Shown here in pieces: positions 1 through 12,375 of a stretch of DNA of 64,000 nucleotides (position 1 is its first letter; every line of letters starts with the position of its first letter). The stretch is from Capitulum mitella (Eukaryota > Arthropoda > Thecostraca > Pollicipedomorpha > Pollicipedidae), in assembly GCA_030062745.1 (NCBI GenBank), contig CP099848.1, forward strand, positions 5,821,685 to 5,885,684, in the 5' to 3' direction. Position numbers and translations under genes: made by a program. Under the pieces are notes generated by a model. That model was not told the origin of the DNA. It made no database searches and was given only the letters and a program-made list of their open reading frames with translations.

Positions 1-1162
1 GGATTCGGCCCCCCCCCTGAGATCTCGAGAACTACTGGTCCGATTTCATCGCAACAAACGGCAATCGATTTGCCGTGACGTGAACTACATTTTTGTAAAA
101 AGAAATTTTCAAAATTTTGAAATTTGTGGATACAGGGGGGCAAAAATGTCACAATGGGGGGTACTTTTGGACTTCTTATAACTCCGTTGTTCATGGACCG
201 ATTTCGATGAAACTGGCATGAATCGATAGAATATGAATAGGGCTTTTACCATGGGTCCGCAAATATGAAATTTTGAGAAAATTCATGGGCGTTCACAGGG
301 TTTCAAAAATAGGAGGATTAGTTTTCTAACAACTGAATGAACAAAAGAGGCAAACACCTTTTTTTGGCTTCTGATAGTCATGTTATGCTAAAGAAGTACA
401 AATCGCATTACAATGTTTGTATAATGTTAGCAAAGGCGGTGCCAGGGACATGAAAAAGGGGAACTGTCATGGTCACACGTTTCTCAGATCAACTTGTGAC
501 CTTTGACCTTACATGACCTCCAGTGACCTTGGGGTCACTTGGAATGATCTCGTGTGCATTCAAGATTATCTGTAAACGTTTTCAATCATTTGAATTCACT
601 CTATTTCAAAAAATTCATTTTACGGCTATTGCGATGTAGGGTACGCGCACCGACATTTTACGTCATAGCTCCGTGACCCGACTTGATATCAAGCTGAAAC
701 TTGGTACACAGGTAGAAGGCACCCTTCTACGTCACATATATTCCGGGTTTGGCATTTAAAAAAACGGCGCCGAAATTATTGCAAAAAAACAAATTTTGAC
801 TTTTGACCTTGACCTGACCTTGTAAAGTGACCTCAGACAAACAAAATTTTGTGTGCACATTGCCCAACTATTAAGCTATACATCCATGTAAAGTTTTTAG
901 TTCTAGCTTTAGAACTATGTTTTTAGCAGACATTTTCCTTTTACCCTCAACATGGCCAAAAATGGCCTGAGGTGCCTCCCAAAAACGTTGCCTGGCTCCG
1001 CCCCTGAGCAAAATAGAATTTAGAAATTTTGTCACAGCACGTCGAAAGAATAGCTGGGAAGAGTCACCAAGTTTCGTGAAGCTGCGTAAAAAAGCCTGGA
1101 ATTGGCAAGCAAAAAAAACGAGGGGGGGGGCGGACTCCGACCCCCCCCTGCCGGGAATAGGG
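1..1162 (-). mobile_element. TTAA-flanked non-coding element, family A, copy 1 (cut by window start)
   Basis: This stretch is the reverse complement of 35383-36582, with high similarity along its whole length by eye. Its right end is CCGGGAATAGGG followed by TTAA at 1163-1166, matching the terminus of the full copy. The left end is missing about 45 bases beyond the window. It has no long reading frame, so it is a non-autonomous element. It holds TGACCTTTGACCT at 497-509 and TGACCTTGACCTGACCT at 804-820. A TTAA target site and a terminus starting CCC are typical of piggyBac-type transposons; Kolobok-type elements also use TTAA and are the alternative. Confidence 0.8.
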
Positions 1163-1166
1163 TTAA

Positions 1167-2268
1167 GTATTTAAAAGCATGCTTTGGAGTTTCCCGGAGT
1201 TTATGGAGTTTGATGCGTCACACCAGGCACACTTAAGCCGACATATGAAAAACTGGCATGTACCTGACCTCTCGGTTCCACATGGTCTAACTTGACCTGT
1301 GTCAGCAGTTTCATCAAACAGACGTGCATTGGTATTGTATGAATACTTTGTCACATATTTAGGATACCTGTGATTTCCAGTTTGTACTAAACAATAGTAT
1401 TGCACGAATCAGTAAAATATTGCCATCTGGCGCGGCCTACGACCCGGCATATGGTCTTCAGATTCGAAATGTGGCATACGCGGGGTCGCTTCATAGAGGA
1501 CAACCAGTAACCGTTTGAATAATTCAAATTGGTTTGTTGGTCGCGGAGTTACTGAGTGGGAACGTCTGACACCCCCTCTCAGCAAGCAGAGGGCGGCGAC
1601 ACACCCCAGCAGCTGCCGTTTTACCGCAGCACATCATCCAACACCCGTCAGCTGGCAAAAAGATCCAAGAAAAACGAACAGATGTCGTTCTGTAAATTCA
1701 ACATCTCACAGAAGTTCTGTGTCGTCCGTTTTTCGCTGAAACCCGGCCGTCACGTGTCCGCCCGCTTCAGGCCCGTGAGCCTCCTGGGGTCGCTGACACT
1801 GTCAGGCCTGCATGATCATGCAGCCGGGCCCGGGAAGCGCGCGATCGATATGGTAACAACGCCCGGCCGCCGGCCGGTCGGCCTCAGGCGCTGCCGCCCC
1901 GGAGCCTCCAGCTGTCAGACGTCCCACGGGCGCCGGCGACGTTCAGAATCCACTAACCCCGCACGGTCCGGACGGACGCCAGTCCTGAAGGAGGCACCCT
2001 CGCACAGGCGGCTCCAGGGAAGCGCGCCGCTTCTCTGAACTGACAGGATCGGGCCACAAGTGACACTGACCCCCTGCCTGAGAACGACGTTCTGCAGGGA
2101 AGAGCGGCCGCTTTGTCTGTCGCCACTGACGGCGGGCTACGGCAACAGATGCAGAGCGTCGGGGGCAGCGGCGCACGCAGGATTTTCCTAAGGGAGGCCT
2201 TCGGCTGGGGACCTCCAACTTCCGGGGGACCTACTCGTTCGGGCAGCATGCACTGTGTTTGCTTCGCG
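1167..2268. other. Non-coding, probably intronic; GC-rich part at 1740-2240
   Basis: Open frames here are short and overlap on both strands, as expected by chance in GC-rich sequence. No domain or splice structure is recognisable. If the guanylate cyclase continues past the left edge, this is intron. Confidence 0.4.
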
Positions 2269-2376
2269 AATATATATATATATAAATTATGTGTATATAT
2301 ATATGCAAATTATGTATTGATATATATAATTTATATTATATATATATAATTTACACACACACATATGCATATAAAC

Positions 2377-2428
<52 letters not shown>

Positions 2429-2442
2429 TTATATGCATATGC
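2269..2442. repeat. TA-rich microsatellite
   Basis: Interrupted (TA)n with short TG/CA-containing stretches. The longest uninterrupted TA run is near 2383-2412. The low-complexity IYIYIY-type peptides it yields on both strands are artefacts. Confidence 0.95.
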
Positions 2443-2589
2443 AACGACAAAAAACGCGTACCATGGAAATGACACGGAAACGACTGCTCGCTCTTAAATG
2501 CAATTACCGACACCAATTTTAGTTTGCTGTGAAATGTCACACATAATTAAATGTTATCCGCTACGGTGGCCTCTCCAGCAGGTTCGCAC

Positions 2590-3260
2590 TGATAACAGGC
2601 CCGCAGAAGCCTCCTTCACGGCTCAGACGGGTCCCTCGTAGGTCAGCGGTTCCGAATCACGCCATATGCCTACAGGAACGCAGCGGAAAAACGCGTTCCA
2701 TGGAAGTGGGAAGTCAAATCGAAACGGCTCGCTCTCGGCTGCGTCAATGGACAACAATTCTAGTTAATTATAGAATGCCACAGTGCTATGTTATAGGATA
2801 TGACAGCCTCCATAGCGGGTTCATGCCGTTAACAGGCCCGCGGAGGCCTCTTTCCCAGCGCAGCCAAGGACACTTACAGGCCAACAGTGATCCACCTTAT
2901 CGGTCAGCAGGGGCCCCTCTGCTACCGAGAAAACACGATGACTTGTAAAAGGGTCCTGTGCTGTTAACGGGCCAGCGGATGCCCCTTCAGGAGGACAGGG
3001 GCCCTGTACTGCAAGACACCTTACAGGACGCCGGGATCCTTTTACAGGCCGGCAGCCGCGAGGGTTAAGGCTTTTCAGGGCCGCCTTTACAGGCCCGCAG
3101 GGGCCTCTACAGGCTGGCAGAGCGTTCCTTTACAGGCCAGCAAAGGGTCCCTTTACGGGCCAGCAGGCCGCCCCTCTACAGGTCAAAGGGGCATCCCGAT
3201 GACCTGTGGAGCCACCAGCAGGGAGCCCCCTTACAGGCCAGCAGGAGGCCATCTAAGGGC
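2590..3260. repeat. Degenerate minisatellite 1 (TTACAGGCCAGCAGGGG-like unit)
   Basis: Variants of TTACAGGCCNGCAGGGGCC recur at irregular spacing, roughly 25-60 bases, densest at 3040-3245. Units vary by substitution and small insertions, so this is an old tandem array rather than a clean satellite. Confidence 0.7.
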
Positions 3261-3489
3261 CCGTAAACGTGCCCTTCACTGGTGGCGGTGGGGGGGGGGG
3301 GAGGATCGAGGACATATCCTTCCCGCATTTTACGTTCACCAGAGCATGTTCCGGCTTTCATCTGAACAAGGAGACTGAGCTCGTACATAACCTCGTGCAT
3401 GTTCCGACGGAGCTCCTCCCAGCCTCCGCCGCCACTAGGTCAATGGCCTGTCTTCCTTCAGAGCGGCGGTGATTCACGGCGCTGGTCTT

Positions 3490-3935
3490 GTGTCCAGAAG
3501 GCCGTTATGGTCTGCAGCGTGCGCCGGATAAGAAAATAATGGTCTGAAGTCTGTGCCAGGAGGTTCAATATGGACAATAAGTGCATGGATATATGGATAT
3601 ATGTCTGTACCGGGGAAGGCCATGGTGGACTTCAGTCTGTGCCGGATAAGCCCGATGGGTTGAAATCTGGTTGCGAATACCATTACGGACTAGTCTGTGC
3701 CGAGGAGGACCGTGGTGGACTGCAGTATGTGGCGGGGTTGGCCATTCTGGACTGCGTTTTGTACCAAGGAAGATCGTGGCAGACTGCGGTTTGCGCTGAG
3801 GGGGCCATTATGGACTAAAGCCTGTGACGGTAAAAGCCATCACGGCCTGGAGTCGGCGACGGGAAGACCATTATGGACTGCAGTCTGCGGGGAGGCCATT
3901 ATGGACTGCAATCTGTGGCGGCGAGGGTCATGATG
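3490..3935. repeat. Degenerate minisatellite 2 (GGCCATTATGGACTGCAGTCTGTG-like unit)
   Basis: About a dozen diverged units built on 'CCATTATGGACTGCAGTCTG' with a spacing of about 30-40 bases. It directly follows minisatellite 1 but has an unrelated unit. The best-matching units are at 3860-3915. Confidence 0.75.
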
Positions 3936-4785
3936 AGCCGTGAGGCTCGCCAGGCGGCAGCCCGGTAACAGTGCTTCCGGGCCCGCCGGAACCGGAACCG
4001 GAATCGACGCCGGCGGCGGACGCAAAGCCTCGGCGCTGAGCCGTGACAGCCGCGGCGGCGCGGATTTCGCCCGGCCGATATGTCCAGCCTCACAGTCGGA
4101 ACGGCCCGAGCTCGGCCTCTGCCCTCCGGACAGCCCCGTGGAAACTGCCCGGCCACGTCCAGGACGAGCACCGCCGACAAGTGCGGCCGCGGCGGCCGGT
4201 CCGCGGCGAAGCTTCCCGCGGGACTCTCCCGGTCCGGCCCGGTCCCCGCCAGCGGCGCCGCGCCAAACTGCGCGTCCGCCGCGTGACTGCACGCCGGCGG
4301 TCGTCCGGCGGGGCCGCCGTCCGCTCAGGCCCGGCCGAAAGGTCACGGCGCTGCGTCGGCAGGCGGGGCACGCTCGCTCATGTCTCCCCGGGGCGGCGGC
4401 ACTCCGTTAGCGCGGCGGCCGGCGGGACTCGGTCCGGAGCGGAGCGGCCGGCCATGCGCTGTCCTGGCCCGCGGCCGCCGCCAGCTGACGGCGCGGGCGG
4501 GCACGCGGCCGGCCGAGCGGCGGGCGATGCACGTGACGCTGTCCGGGCGCGGACCGTCATCGGGTTAACGGGGACCGGCGGGGACGATGCGCGCATCACA
4601 CCGGACCGCCAGGCGCGGACGACGTTCAAACTGGCAATCTCCTCGCCCTCCGCCGTTACTCGACAGACCCTTTACCGTCCATTGTCCGGAGAGCTGCTCC
4701 GACCGCGTCACGTCCGTCGTCGCGCCCGAACCGAGCGCCGCGGGTATAAGCCGGATTGGAGTGCGCACTCGGCGATCGTCCTCAC
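3936..4785. other. CpG-rich block next to a cyclase exon
   Basis: Very high GC with dense CpG. Long overlapping frames on both strands, including a 286-codon plus-strand frame at 4043-4903, come from the composition. That frame runs antisense through the real exon at 4786-4877. No downstream cyclase exon was seen here. It could be an intragenic CpG island or an internal promoter, but no TATA or initiator can be supported. Confidence 0.5.
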
Positions 4786-4877
4786 CTTCATCTCGACTTC
4801 CCCTCTCAGGTCCAGTTGGAACGTGCCCAGGGTGTCCAGCACCTCCTTCGTTTGCGAGCTGACGTGTATCCGCAGCG
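4786..4877 (-). CDS. Receptor guanylate cyclase, exon g (end of cyclase domain)
   Basis: The minus-strand exon runs from acceptor TTCCAG (4878-4883) to donor AAG|GTGAGG (GT at 4785-4784). It is 92 bases: two bases complete a Pro codon, then 30 codons, ending in phase 0. The peptide reads [17 protein letters not shown], then [12 protein letters not shown]. This matches the C-terminal part of the class III cyclase domain of membrane guanylate cyclases, where the next residues are normally GKG and a TYWL motif. That continuation was not found between 1 and 4785, so the last exon(s) should lie beyond the left edge. The family makes cGMP from GTP on the cytoplasmic side of the plasma membrane. Confidence 0.93.
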
Positions 4878-5108
4878 CTGGAAGTGACGTCGAACCTCCG
4901 TGAAAAGGAGACCATGAAGAGCCACGGTAAAAGTGCCATATTCACACCTGTACGAATTGTTGCCGTACGGTGAGGGAAGTTCCTGTACGAAACGCAGTAT
5001 GAGGCAACACTGTCGTTAAAAACCCAACTGTAGTTAATGAATGAAAGTGAATGTCACAAAAAGCTATGAACCTGAACATATATAATGCATGGATGTCCAG
5101 TGGACTTA

Positions 5109-5483
<375 letters not shown>

Positions 5484-5920
5484 CTACCGTCCAAGATTTT
5501 GTGTTTGTCTCAGCTGTTCAAAGACAGAAGACGAAATATGCCTTGTTTTGGCGGTCCACGCACACGTGCTCAAATGCAGACCACGTTGTTGCCCGAGCAC
5601 GCTGCTTTTAAGCCAGATAACACGTTTTTTGTCGTTATCTAGTCTGGAGGTGTGCGCGCTCCAAATTCCAGGGATGTCTTTTACTTTTTTATGTTTGCGA
5701 AGGCTTTTGGATTCACACGTATGAACGTCAAAGGCAATTACATAACCACAAACTGTTCCAAAAACTAAACAACCCATTTCACGCCTTGTCACACGAGCTT
5801 GACTTTGTTTCACTGAATTGTCAACAATGACTAGCTGCACCACCGATAAACGGCTAAGCAGACAACAGAAACCCACTGTTCACTGCCAAGTCCACCCGAG
5901 TGTCGCATGCGCGAGGACAC

Positions 5921-5992
5921 AAAGAAGCACACCGAATATACTGTTTTGTGAGGCAAAGAAGCACATCGAACAAATATATTGTTTTGTGAGGC
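5921..5992. repeat. Two-copy tandem duplication (34 and 38 bases)
   Basis: AAAGAAGCACACCGAATATA...TTTTGTGAGGC at 5921-5954 is repeated with small changes at 5955-5992. It lies in the 1.05-kb intron between cyclase exons e and f. Confidence 0.85.
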
Positions 5993-6349
5993 CGGAGTGG
6001 CAGAAATGTGTACAATATCCCGAACACCGAATGGTGAGCCGAAACCCAAGCTCCGCTGCATGGCTCTGGAAGCTGAAAACCGCTGAGCACGCTCACAGCT
6101 GTGGAGGCGGACAAACTGCGCGAAATTCAGTAACGCGCGTGATTCGCGCGGACCAAACTGCGCCGGGCGACGCCAATAAGCCCCTCGAACCGCACGGGTG
6201 CGACCGTACCACTCCCATGGAGTGGCGGTGAACTGTGCGGACCACGCGAGCCATACCTGCACCCGACGTACGTCCGCCCGTAAACCCCATAATGGCACCC
6301 AGTCGGAGGCATCAGTCAGCGGAATGCCGCGCAGGTAAGCTTCACGTAC

Positions 6350-6524
6350 CCGTGTGTATGCCGATGCGCAGCTTGAGCTGCTGGCCGGGCCGGTGCCGGA
6401 TCTTGAAGCTCTGCACGGCGTCCAGCAGGGCCAGCGACATGCCGGCGATCTCGCCGGCGTGCTTGGCGCCGTTCCGGACTGGCAGGCCCGAGACCACCAT
6501 GTACGCGTCGCCGATCGTCTCCAC
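6350..6524 (-). CDS. Receptor guanylate cyclase, exon e (catalytic core)
   Basis: The exon starts after CCCCAG (AG at 6526-6525) and ends at donor G|GTACGT (GT at 6349-6348). It is 175 bases: 58 codons plus one base, phase 0 to phase 1. It encodes [19 protein letters not shown], then [25 protein letters not shown] and [10 protein letters not shown]. Visible key residues are the guanine-selecting Glu and the metal-binding Asp of VETIGDAYM. The sequence is closest to natriuretic-peptide-receptor-like membrane cyclases and their arthropod relatives. Codon third positions are strongly G/C, unlike the surrounding intron. Confidence 0.97.
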
Positions 6525-7799
6525 CTGGGGCGGCGAGAAGATGGCGTCAGGCGGCGCCTCGGACGCCCCGAGCGGAGCAGTCGCCCGGGCGCGCGACGAT
6601 TTAATTTCCCAGAAAGGTCGCCTCGCCCAGGTCTGATTGATCTCGGGCAAGATTGGACGTTTGCAGCAGATTAAACGGAAAAAGTCCAGTCGCGCGCGAC
6701 GCTGCGAAATTAAATCGAATGACAGCGCCAGGCAACACAGAAATAAGCTCGCCTAAACGGGAACGTTGTGACCGGTACCCGAAATGCCCGAGGCCGTTTC
6801 ATCCTACCACACGAATTTCACCATTGTTGGCGCTGCCAATAATGCGACACTTCACATGTATCGACGTAAAACACCCCTGGCCGCAGTGAATTTGTTTCTG
6901 GTCGCCAAACATTGCGTTGTCAAATTTTTGGGAATGACTTTAATAGTTACCAGTTAGTGCAGATAATCTGTTTGCAGATGATCACCTCAGCTTCAACCAC
7001 CAATGCCGGAAAACCGATGCAACGCTAAAAGAAATGGACCCGAGCAAACCAAACCAGAATGTAACTCAAAAGTCCTACAAGCCTTCCATCTCAACAGCAT
7101 GATCGTGTGTGACGCGGTCGAGGAGTCACCAAGACGGCGGGTGGAAGATTTATACCTCCTTTGTTCAGATGATGAATAGAAACAAAGCTGCCCCAGTTCA
7201 ACCAAGTGATTACGTTCCTTCAAGCAAACCGCTGAAATATGACACTTGCACTAGACCTTCAATCTTTCTACATTCGAGCGTAGCATTTCTTCACGATATG
7301 TTCTTGTTTAACCCACGCAAAACCGTGAGCATGCCTTGTCCCCCCCGCCCCACCCTGCTCCCAGGCCTATCGAGAAAGGCCACGACCTCGGTAACTGCTG
7401 GAGTTGGAGAGATGAAGGCGTCACTAGCACAGGGTTTTTCAAGTTTCAGAAAGGATGAATTCACCTATAAAGATTCTAGATGTATTTATAAGGTTGGCCG
7501 CGAAATTAAACAAGATCAATACGCTAGGTTCCGCATAGGCACCATATAGGTTTAGATATCGTTACAGGTTCCGCAGCATTTCGAGAATGGGAGCAAATCG
7601 AAAGATCCTAGGCAAACTTCATGTGCCCAAACGCTATCAATACTCTTAAATCGCTACGCAATAGACTCTTGTGATGATGAATACATTCTGAGTGTTTCAG
7701 GTCATCAAGTCAGGTCAATGGCCTGGGGGAAACAATAATTTGGTCCAAACTGTAACGTCGACAGACAGATGCAAGCACCAATGGTGATACAGCCACGCA
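6525..7799. other. Intronic, no recognised feature
   Basis: 5' part (in transcription terms, 3' part) of the 18.4-kb cyclase intron spanning 6525-24969. No coding or repeat signal was recognised apart from scattered AT-rich sequence. Confidence 0.5.
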
Positions 7800-7962
7800 A
7801 AACTGCGACGTAATCCGGACGTGTCTGGACGAACACGGGCACGCCGCAAGCTAAGTGAATCGTGGAACAAACCCTTTAAAATGACTCAAAGTGATAACAG
7901 TCCCTTAAGGTGATTTAGCGGAGCTTCAAGGTATGGAACCAAGCTGTCTTTTATTGATTCGG
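7800..7962 (+). repeat. About 160-bp repeat, left of element F1
   Basis: Aligns in direct orientation with 9283-9445. Shared anchors include GACGTAATCCGGACGTG/GACGTATTCCGGACATG, GCAAGCTAAGTGAAT/GCAAGCTAAATGAAT and GTGATTTAGCGGA. The two copies flank element F1. Confidence 0.75.
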
Positions 7963-7965
7963 GTA

Positions 7966-9226
7966 TTAACTCGGCACTAACTGGGGTATTTCACCACCTT
8001 TCATTGACTGGGAGGGGGAGGGTTAACGCCCAGTCTATCTCGGGAACCAATCCCCCGATTCGGCTGATTGGAAAGGCAACCCATAGCAGCGAAGCTTGCG
8101 GTCCTGTAACATATACAGTTTTTACTTTTAGGCCACACATGACGTCACTGGTCATGTCAGATACGAAAAAGAGACCGTTTTCTCCAGAATAGCCTAGTCA
8201 CAATGAAAAGCAGGCCGATACTAAAATCTGCATGCAATATGTTCCTGGCAGATAAATTTCGCATTATAAATATCACCTGACCCAAGGTAATAAAAGCTAA
8301 AAGCCACAGGCTGAGCCAAATTTGACCTCCGTTATAACGGGTCATGCAATGCATATTTCCTGGTCCGTCTGGAACGGAGATCCTAAAAAAAGACAATTTC
8401 AAAAGGCCTTGGGCGTAGACTTAAAATGGCCTCGATTATTGTGCGTGCACATGCAACAATGGAACATTTTGTAGTTTCAAACTTCGACTACCATGAGCAT
8501 GTTAATGACCTCCATCTGACATCCTTGGACGACCTTACAAATTAGTTTGTCCCATGTTGCGTATTTCCACCAAATGCTGCACAACGTTGCAAAGACCAAT
8601 AACTTCACACCAATCATCGAGAAACAGACAAACAGATAACATAAAAGTCAAACAGACGCCACCACTTTATTCGCTAAGTTGAAATCTGCATAAAACCATC
8701 AAAGGCCAAACTAAGAAAAATACTGCAATGATGCAAACAATTTCTGTGTTGGTTATACGTATTTTGCTACAAGAAGAATCCCATGATCTATCTCGCCGTA
8801 TTCAAAAATCAGTTTATCCAGTTCCTTTCTAAAAAAACATTTTCACTGGACCCGGAAAATGAAAAATACATCTTTGGCCAGGGATGACCTAACTGAGGTC
8901 AGAAGAGTTCCGCAATGAACTCCCAGGTCAGGCTGATAAGCAATGCGTAGTCAGCATGCAATAGCATACACTGCAATAGCACCGACAGTACGGCGATGAA
9001 GTAAAATTGAACGTCGAATCGCAAGACATGGCCATCTTTATGACCTCATTAGGACATGACTTAAAGTGATTTTATTTCCAAATTATTGCTAGTATGCGCA
9101 TAACTGACGTAAGAAAAAGCACGGAAAGTTTCAGGACGTTGCGTTTATTTCTTTGGAAGATATCTAAGAAACGCAACGGGGGAGGGCTGTTAAACGCCCC
9201 CCCCCCCCCAGTCAATAGCAGGTTAA
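7966..9226 (+). mobile_element. TTAA-flanked non-coding element, family F, copy 1
   Basis: TTAA at 7966-7969 and at 9223-9226 bound about 1.25 kb. The termini are related inverted repeats: TTAACTCGGCACTAACTGGGG on the left, and on the right the complement of TTAACCTGCTATTGACTGGGG. A C-run at 9197-9209 lies just inside the right end. Other copies are 16900-17927 (same orientation), 45934-46480 and 49920-50151 (inverted). It has no coding frame. Confidence 0.75.
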
Positions 9227-9282
9227 ACCGTACATCAAATGGCCTCATTCTCGATAATCGATCTCAATCGATTAATCTCGAT

Positions 9283-9445
9283 GTCGAACTGTGACGTATT
9301 CCGGACATGTATTGCGCACTGCTGCAAGCTAAATGAATGGTGGAAAGGGCCTTTTCAAATCACTTTTAAGGATAACTACAGTTCCTAAAGTGATTTAGCG
9401 GAATTTCAATTTGCAAAGCCAAGCGTAATTTTCTTAGTCCTGACG
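9283..9445 (+). repeat. About 160-bp repeat, right of element F1
   Basis: Partner of 7800-7962; see the shared anchors there. Too long and too diverged to be a target-site duplication made by F1. Confidence 0.75.
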
Positions 9446-10011
9446 TTAAATCGTACAGCGAACAGAATCGCTCTCGATAAACCGCGGCGTATCCAGAGAG
9501 ATCTTTATTATATCTATGCGCAAGTGTCAGAACTATAGGCCAATTTGCTGTCCAATTAGGGGTACATTCAGAAAACAGGACTTTTGCTGAAATATGCGAT
9601 AAACAGAAAAAACCTTGGCGTAACAACTATCAGCTTCATTCTCAATATCGAGCAGCCACCATAACTTCAAACGTCGTAGGGCCGACGGCTGCTTCCTCCT
9701 CCGGAACCATAACAACGCGTTTCCTTGGAGACACGCTCCAGTCACAAATCTGGTGCAATATAGCTCAGAAAGTTAGAACATTTAGCACCGCTCATGTCAT
9801 GTGGTCACAAATGCCCTGAAACTTCTGTGTTCAGTAGCCGTGGCTGCTAGCATGGCTTCCGGGAAATAAACTTGTTAAAAAAACATGTGGTTTGCTTCCT
9901 TTTTTTACGTTTTTCGGCACTTCATTAAGGAGCCTCCACGCAGGACACTCTTTGTTATTAAGAAAAGTTGCATTACCGGGAACCGGGCAATGGTAAACAT
10001 ACTCCCGTCGC
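9446..10011. other. Intronic, no recognised feature
   Basis: Mixed-composition sequence with only short chance frames on both strands. Confidence 0.4.
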
Positions 10012-10235
10012 CGGCGTGGCCTGGTGGTAAAGGAGCCAGACAACGGTGCCGGCGCGAGACAGGCACTGGTTGGAGTCTCAGAACGGGTACCCGCACGGCA
10101 CGATAAAGATCTAAGCGCCATCTGGTTCAGCGACTGGGGGAATTTTTCTGTATTTGGAAACATCTGGGTGGCGGGGTCAGGGTCCGGTAGCAATTTCGGC
10201 TTAGTGTGGATTCTGGTCCCAAACCACGCACTTTA
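10012..10235 (+). repeat. tRNA-derived SINE, copy 1
   Basis: The head looks like a polymerase III internal promoter: A-box-like GTGGCCTGGTGG at 10016-10027 and B-box-like GGTTGGAGTCT at 10068-10078, about 40 bases apart as in tRNA-derived SINEs. The body (GCGCCATCTGGTTCAG, then TGGGGGAATT, ATTTGGAAACATCTGGGTGG, GGGTCAGGGTC, ending near CACTTTAA) recurs at 13863-14160 and 31130-31550. Confidence 0.7.
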
Positions 10236-10884
10236 ACCGGTTCGGGCTAAATTGACAAAAAAATGAATTCTAGTTGACAATGTGTTCAAACATATTAGGA
10301 AATTATTCGGTCAGAGTCTGAAATGCGGTTCGAAAATTTTGAAACAGTTGGTCACATCGATCAAAAGTTATTGCCAAGAAGGACTGTGGCAACACTTTCC
10401 GGTGAAACTGTAAATCAACGTCGTCTTACGGTGGACGTCACCTAGAGTAACCAAGGCAGCGTAGAGTTGCTTCTCTTTGTCAGGCCAATCCAGTTCAGGT
10501 GAGGTTGCAGATAAAACATGAGACAGATGCACAAAACTGCTGTTTGATTGTTCGCATCGAAAAAAGCGGCCTTCAGATCTGCTTGCATGCGAGTTACTTG
10601 CGGTCATTGATGCCCCAGCCCCCGTAGAGTCACATAGAGTCAACCTGATTAAGTATGTGATTGGATTATTGGTCACGAATACAGGTACGTACGTGAAACC
10701 AACGATAAACGATAGCTTGAAACGTTTTACGCAAAACCACCGCATCAGAGTTATCACAGGACGTTTCAGTCGATGCAAGGATGTTCGAATGGTGCTCGCC
10801 TTATGTCAGGTAAAAATTCGCATAATTGTTAGGTGCGGCATACACGCATCATGTATCGCAAGAAACGAATGGAAAGGCCATTGC

Positions 10885-12375
10885 AATTTGACCTTTCCCT
10901 AAGATCTCGAAAAAACGGGTCTAGAGCCACCAAATTCACAGAGAAAATGCAGCTTTAGAGGAACGCCCTTATGCACAAATTTGATGTTTATAGAATGTAA
11001 ACTTCAAGGCCAAATAAAATAAGAAAGGTCCACAATCAGGGCGGCTTTCCAGGCTTTCTTTCGTTGCGCGAGAACAGTTGGTCGCAACGCGTAAATGTAT
11101 GAGCCATTTCTGAAGGGAACACAAAGCTTCAACAGATAGTGGATAATTTGAGACGATTTGTTCAGTAAATATACTTAAAGAATTACTTACCCTCAACTAA
11201 ATCCATATGGCTGTAATTTCACGAAGTGTCATTTACACCGTTTTGTGATCGCTCGGGAAAAATTCTGGCGCTGCATTCAAATTTGGCACCAGGAAATATC
11301 TTACAGGTCAAATTTCCGCAACAAATTTAGCCAAAAGTCATCTGAGGCCAACCCAGATGACTGATCTAGTTACCTCAAAAAAGTGAAGACCGCGAAAATG
11401 TGCTCCACAGCACATTTTCGCCACACATCTGCACGTCATCAGCTACCGTCATCCAGTACAATTTCACTGCTAAATCAAATAATTAACACTGGTTCATAAA
11501 AAACTTAATTGCGTCCTCCCGCTTCCTCAGAATAGTACGTGGACGTGGCACGGAACGGTAGACCGGCGATAAAACCTGTCTGATCCATTTCTCCATGACA
11601 TCTGTCTATACCAACGCGTGTAGTACATAGTTGATTTTGGACGCTGAATTCGAAATTAACATCAAAAAACATCCTAGACAGCAAATTTTCTTCAGAGCAA
11701 GATGTAGCGAGGTCAACAAACTTCGTCCCAGGTCATTGACCTCAGATGACCTGAGAAGATATCAAAACTATAGAAGCGCGCATTTAATCGTCCCCGACAA
11801 TGAATTAGACATTGAACAAGAAAATGGCAGCGTTTTATTATTGGCTTCTATAAAAAAAAAGTACGCCAAAGCGCTTTGTTGGTTATCCCTCCATGACCCA
11901 ACCTGATATGAAATTGAAACTTGGTACACAATTAGGCAACGAAATGGTCTTTCACATATGTTCCGGTATTTTGACTGAGATAATAAGAACAGAAGTTTTG
12001 TCTTCGGAAACAATGTTTGACTTTTGATCGTGACCTGACCTTGTGACCCAGTCTCAGACCGACAGAACTACTTTTTTTAGTTAATTATCTGTGCACTTAT
12101 ACAAAGTGTAAAAGTCTGTCTTTAACACTATCTGTGGCAGCAGTCTTAAGGTTTACCCTAAAAATGGTCATTTCTGAAAATCATGGCCTGACCTGGACCC
12201 GTTCTAGCCGCTAACCATGACCGATCTTGACAATTTAGTAAGAAGCGTGGTCTAATTTTGGATAGGTGAGCAAGATTTCATTTTATTACGATCTATTATA
12301 TATTATATATATTTTTACGATCCATTTTTGGATAAACCTCAAGGTCAAACTGACCCCCAGCAGAGCGAGTGTTAA
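10885..12375 (-). mobile_element. TTAA-flanked non-coding element, family J, copy 1
   Basis: Collinear with 17992-19447: shared stretches are AGATCTCGAAAAAACGGG near the left end, TTGGCACC...TTACAGGTCAAATTTC in the middle, and a right end GAGCGAGTGTTAA (TTAA 12372-12375). The part at 11880-12060 also matches family A in minus orientation (GAAACTTGGTACACA, CACATATGTTCCGG, GTGACCTGACCTTGTGA). So J and A are related. The left boundary is approximate. Confidence 0.6.

Noticed and set aside
1..1166. Possible CRISPR-like or phage-type repeat structure
   Set aside because: The GACCT/AGGTCA words are irregularly spaced inside a transposable element of a eukaryotic genome; there are no regular repeats and spacers.
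2287..2540. IYIYIY-type open frames
   Set aside because: Artefacts of the TA microsatellite.
4043..4903. 286-codon plus-strand open frame
   Set aside because: It is antisense to the well-supported cyclase exon at 4786-4877 and lies in CpG-dense sequence. Its Arg/Ala/Pro-rich content is what GC-rich DNA produces, and no domain is visible.
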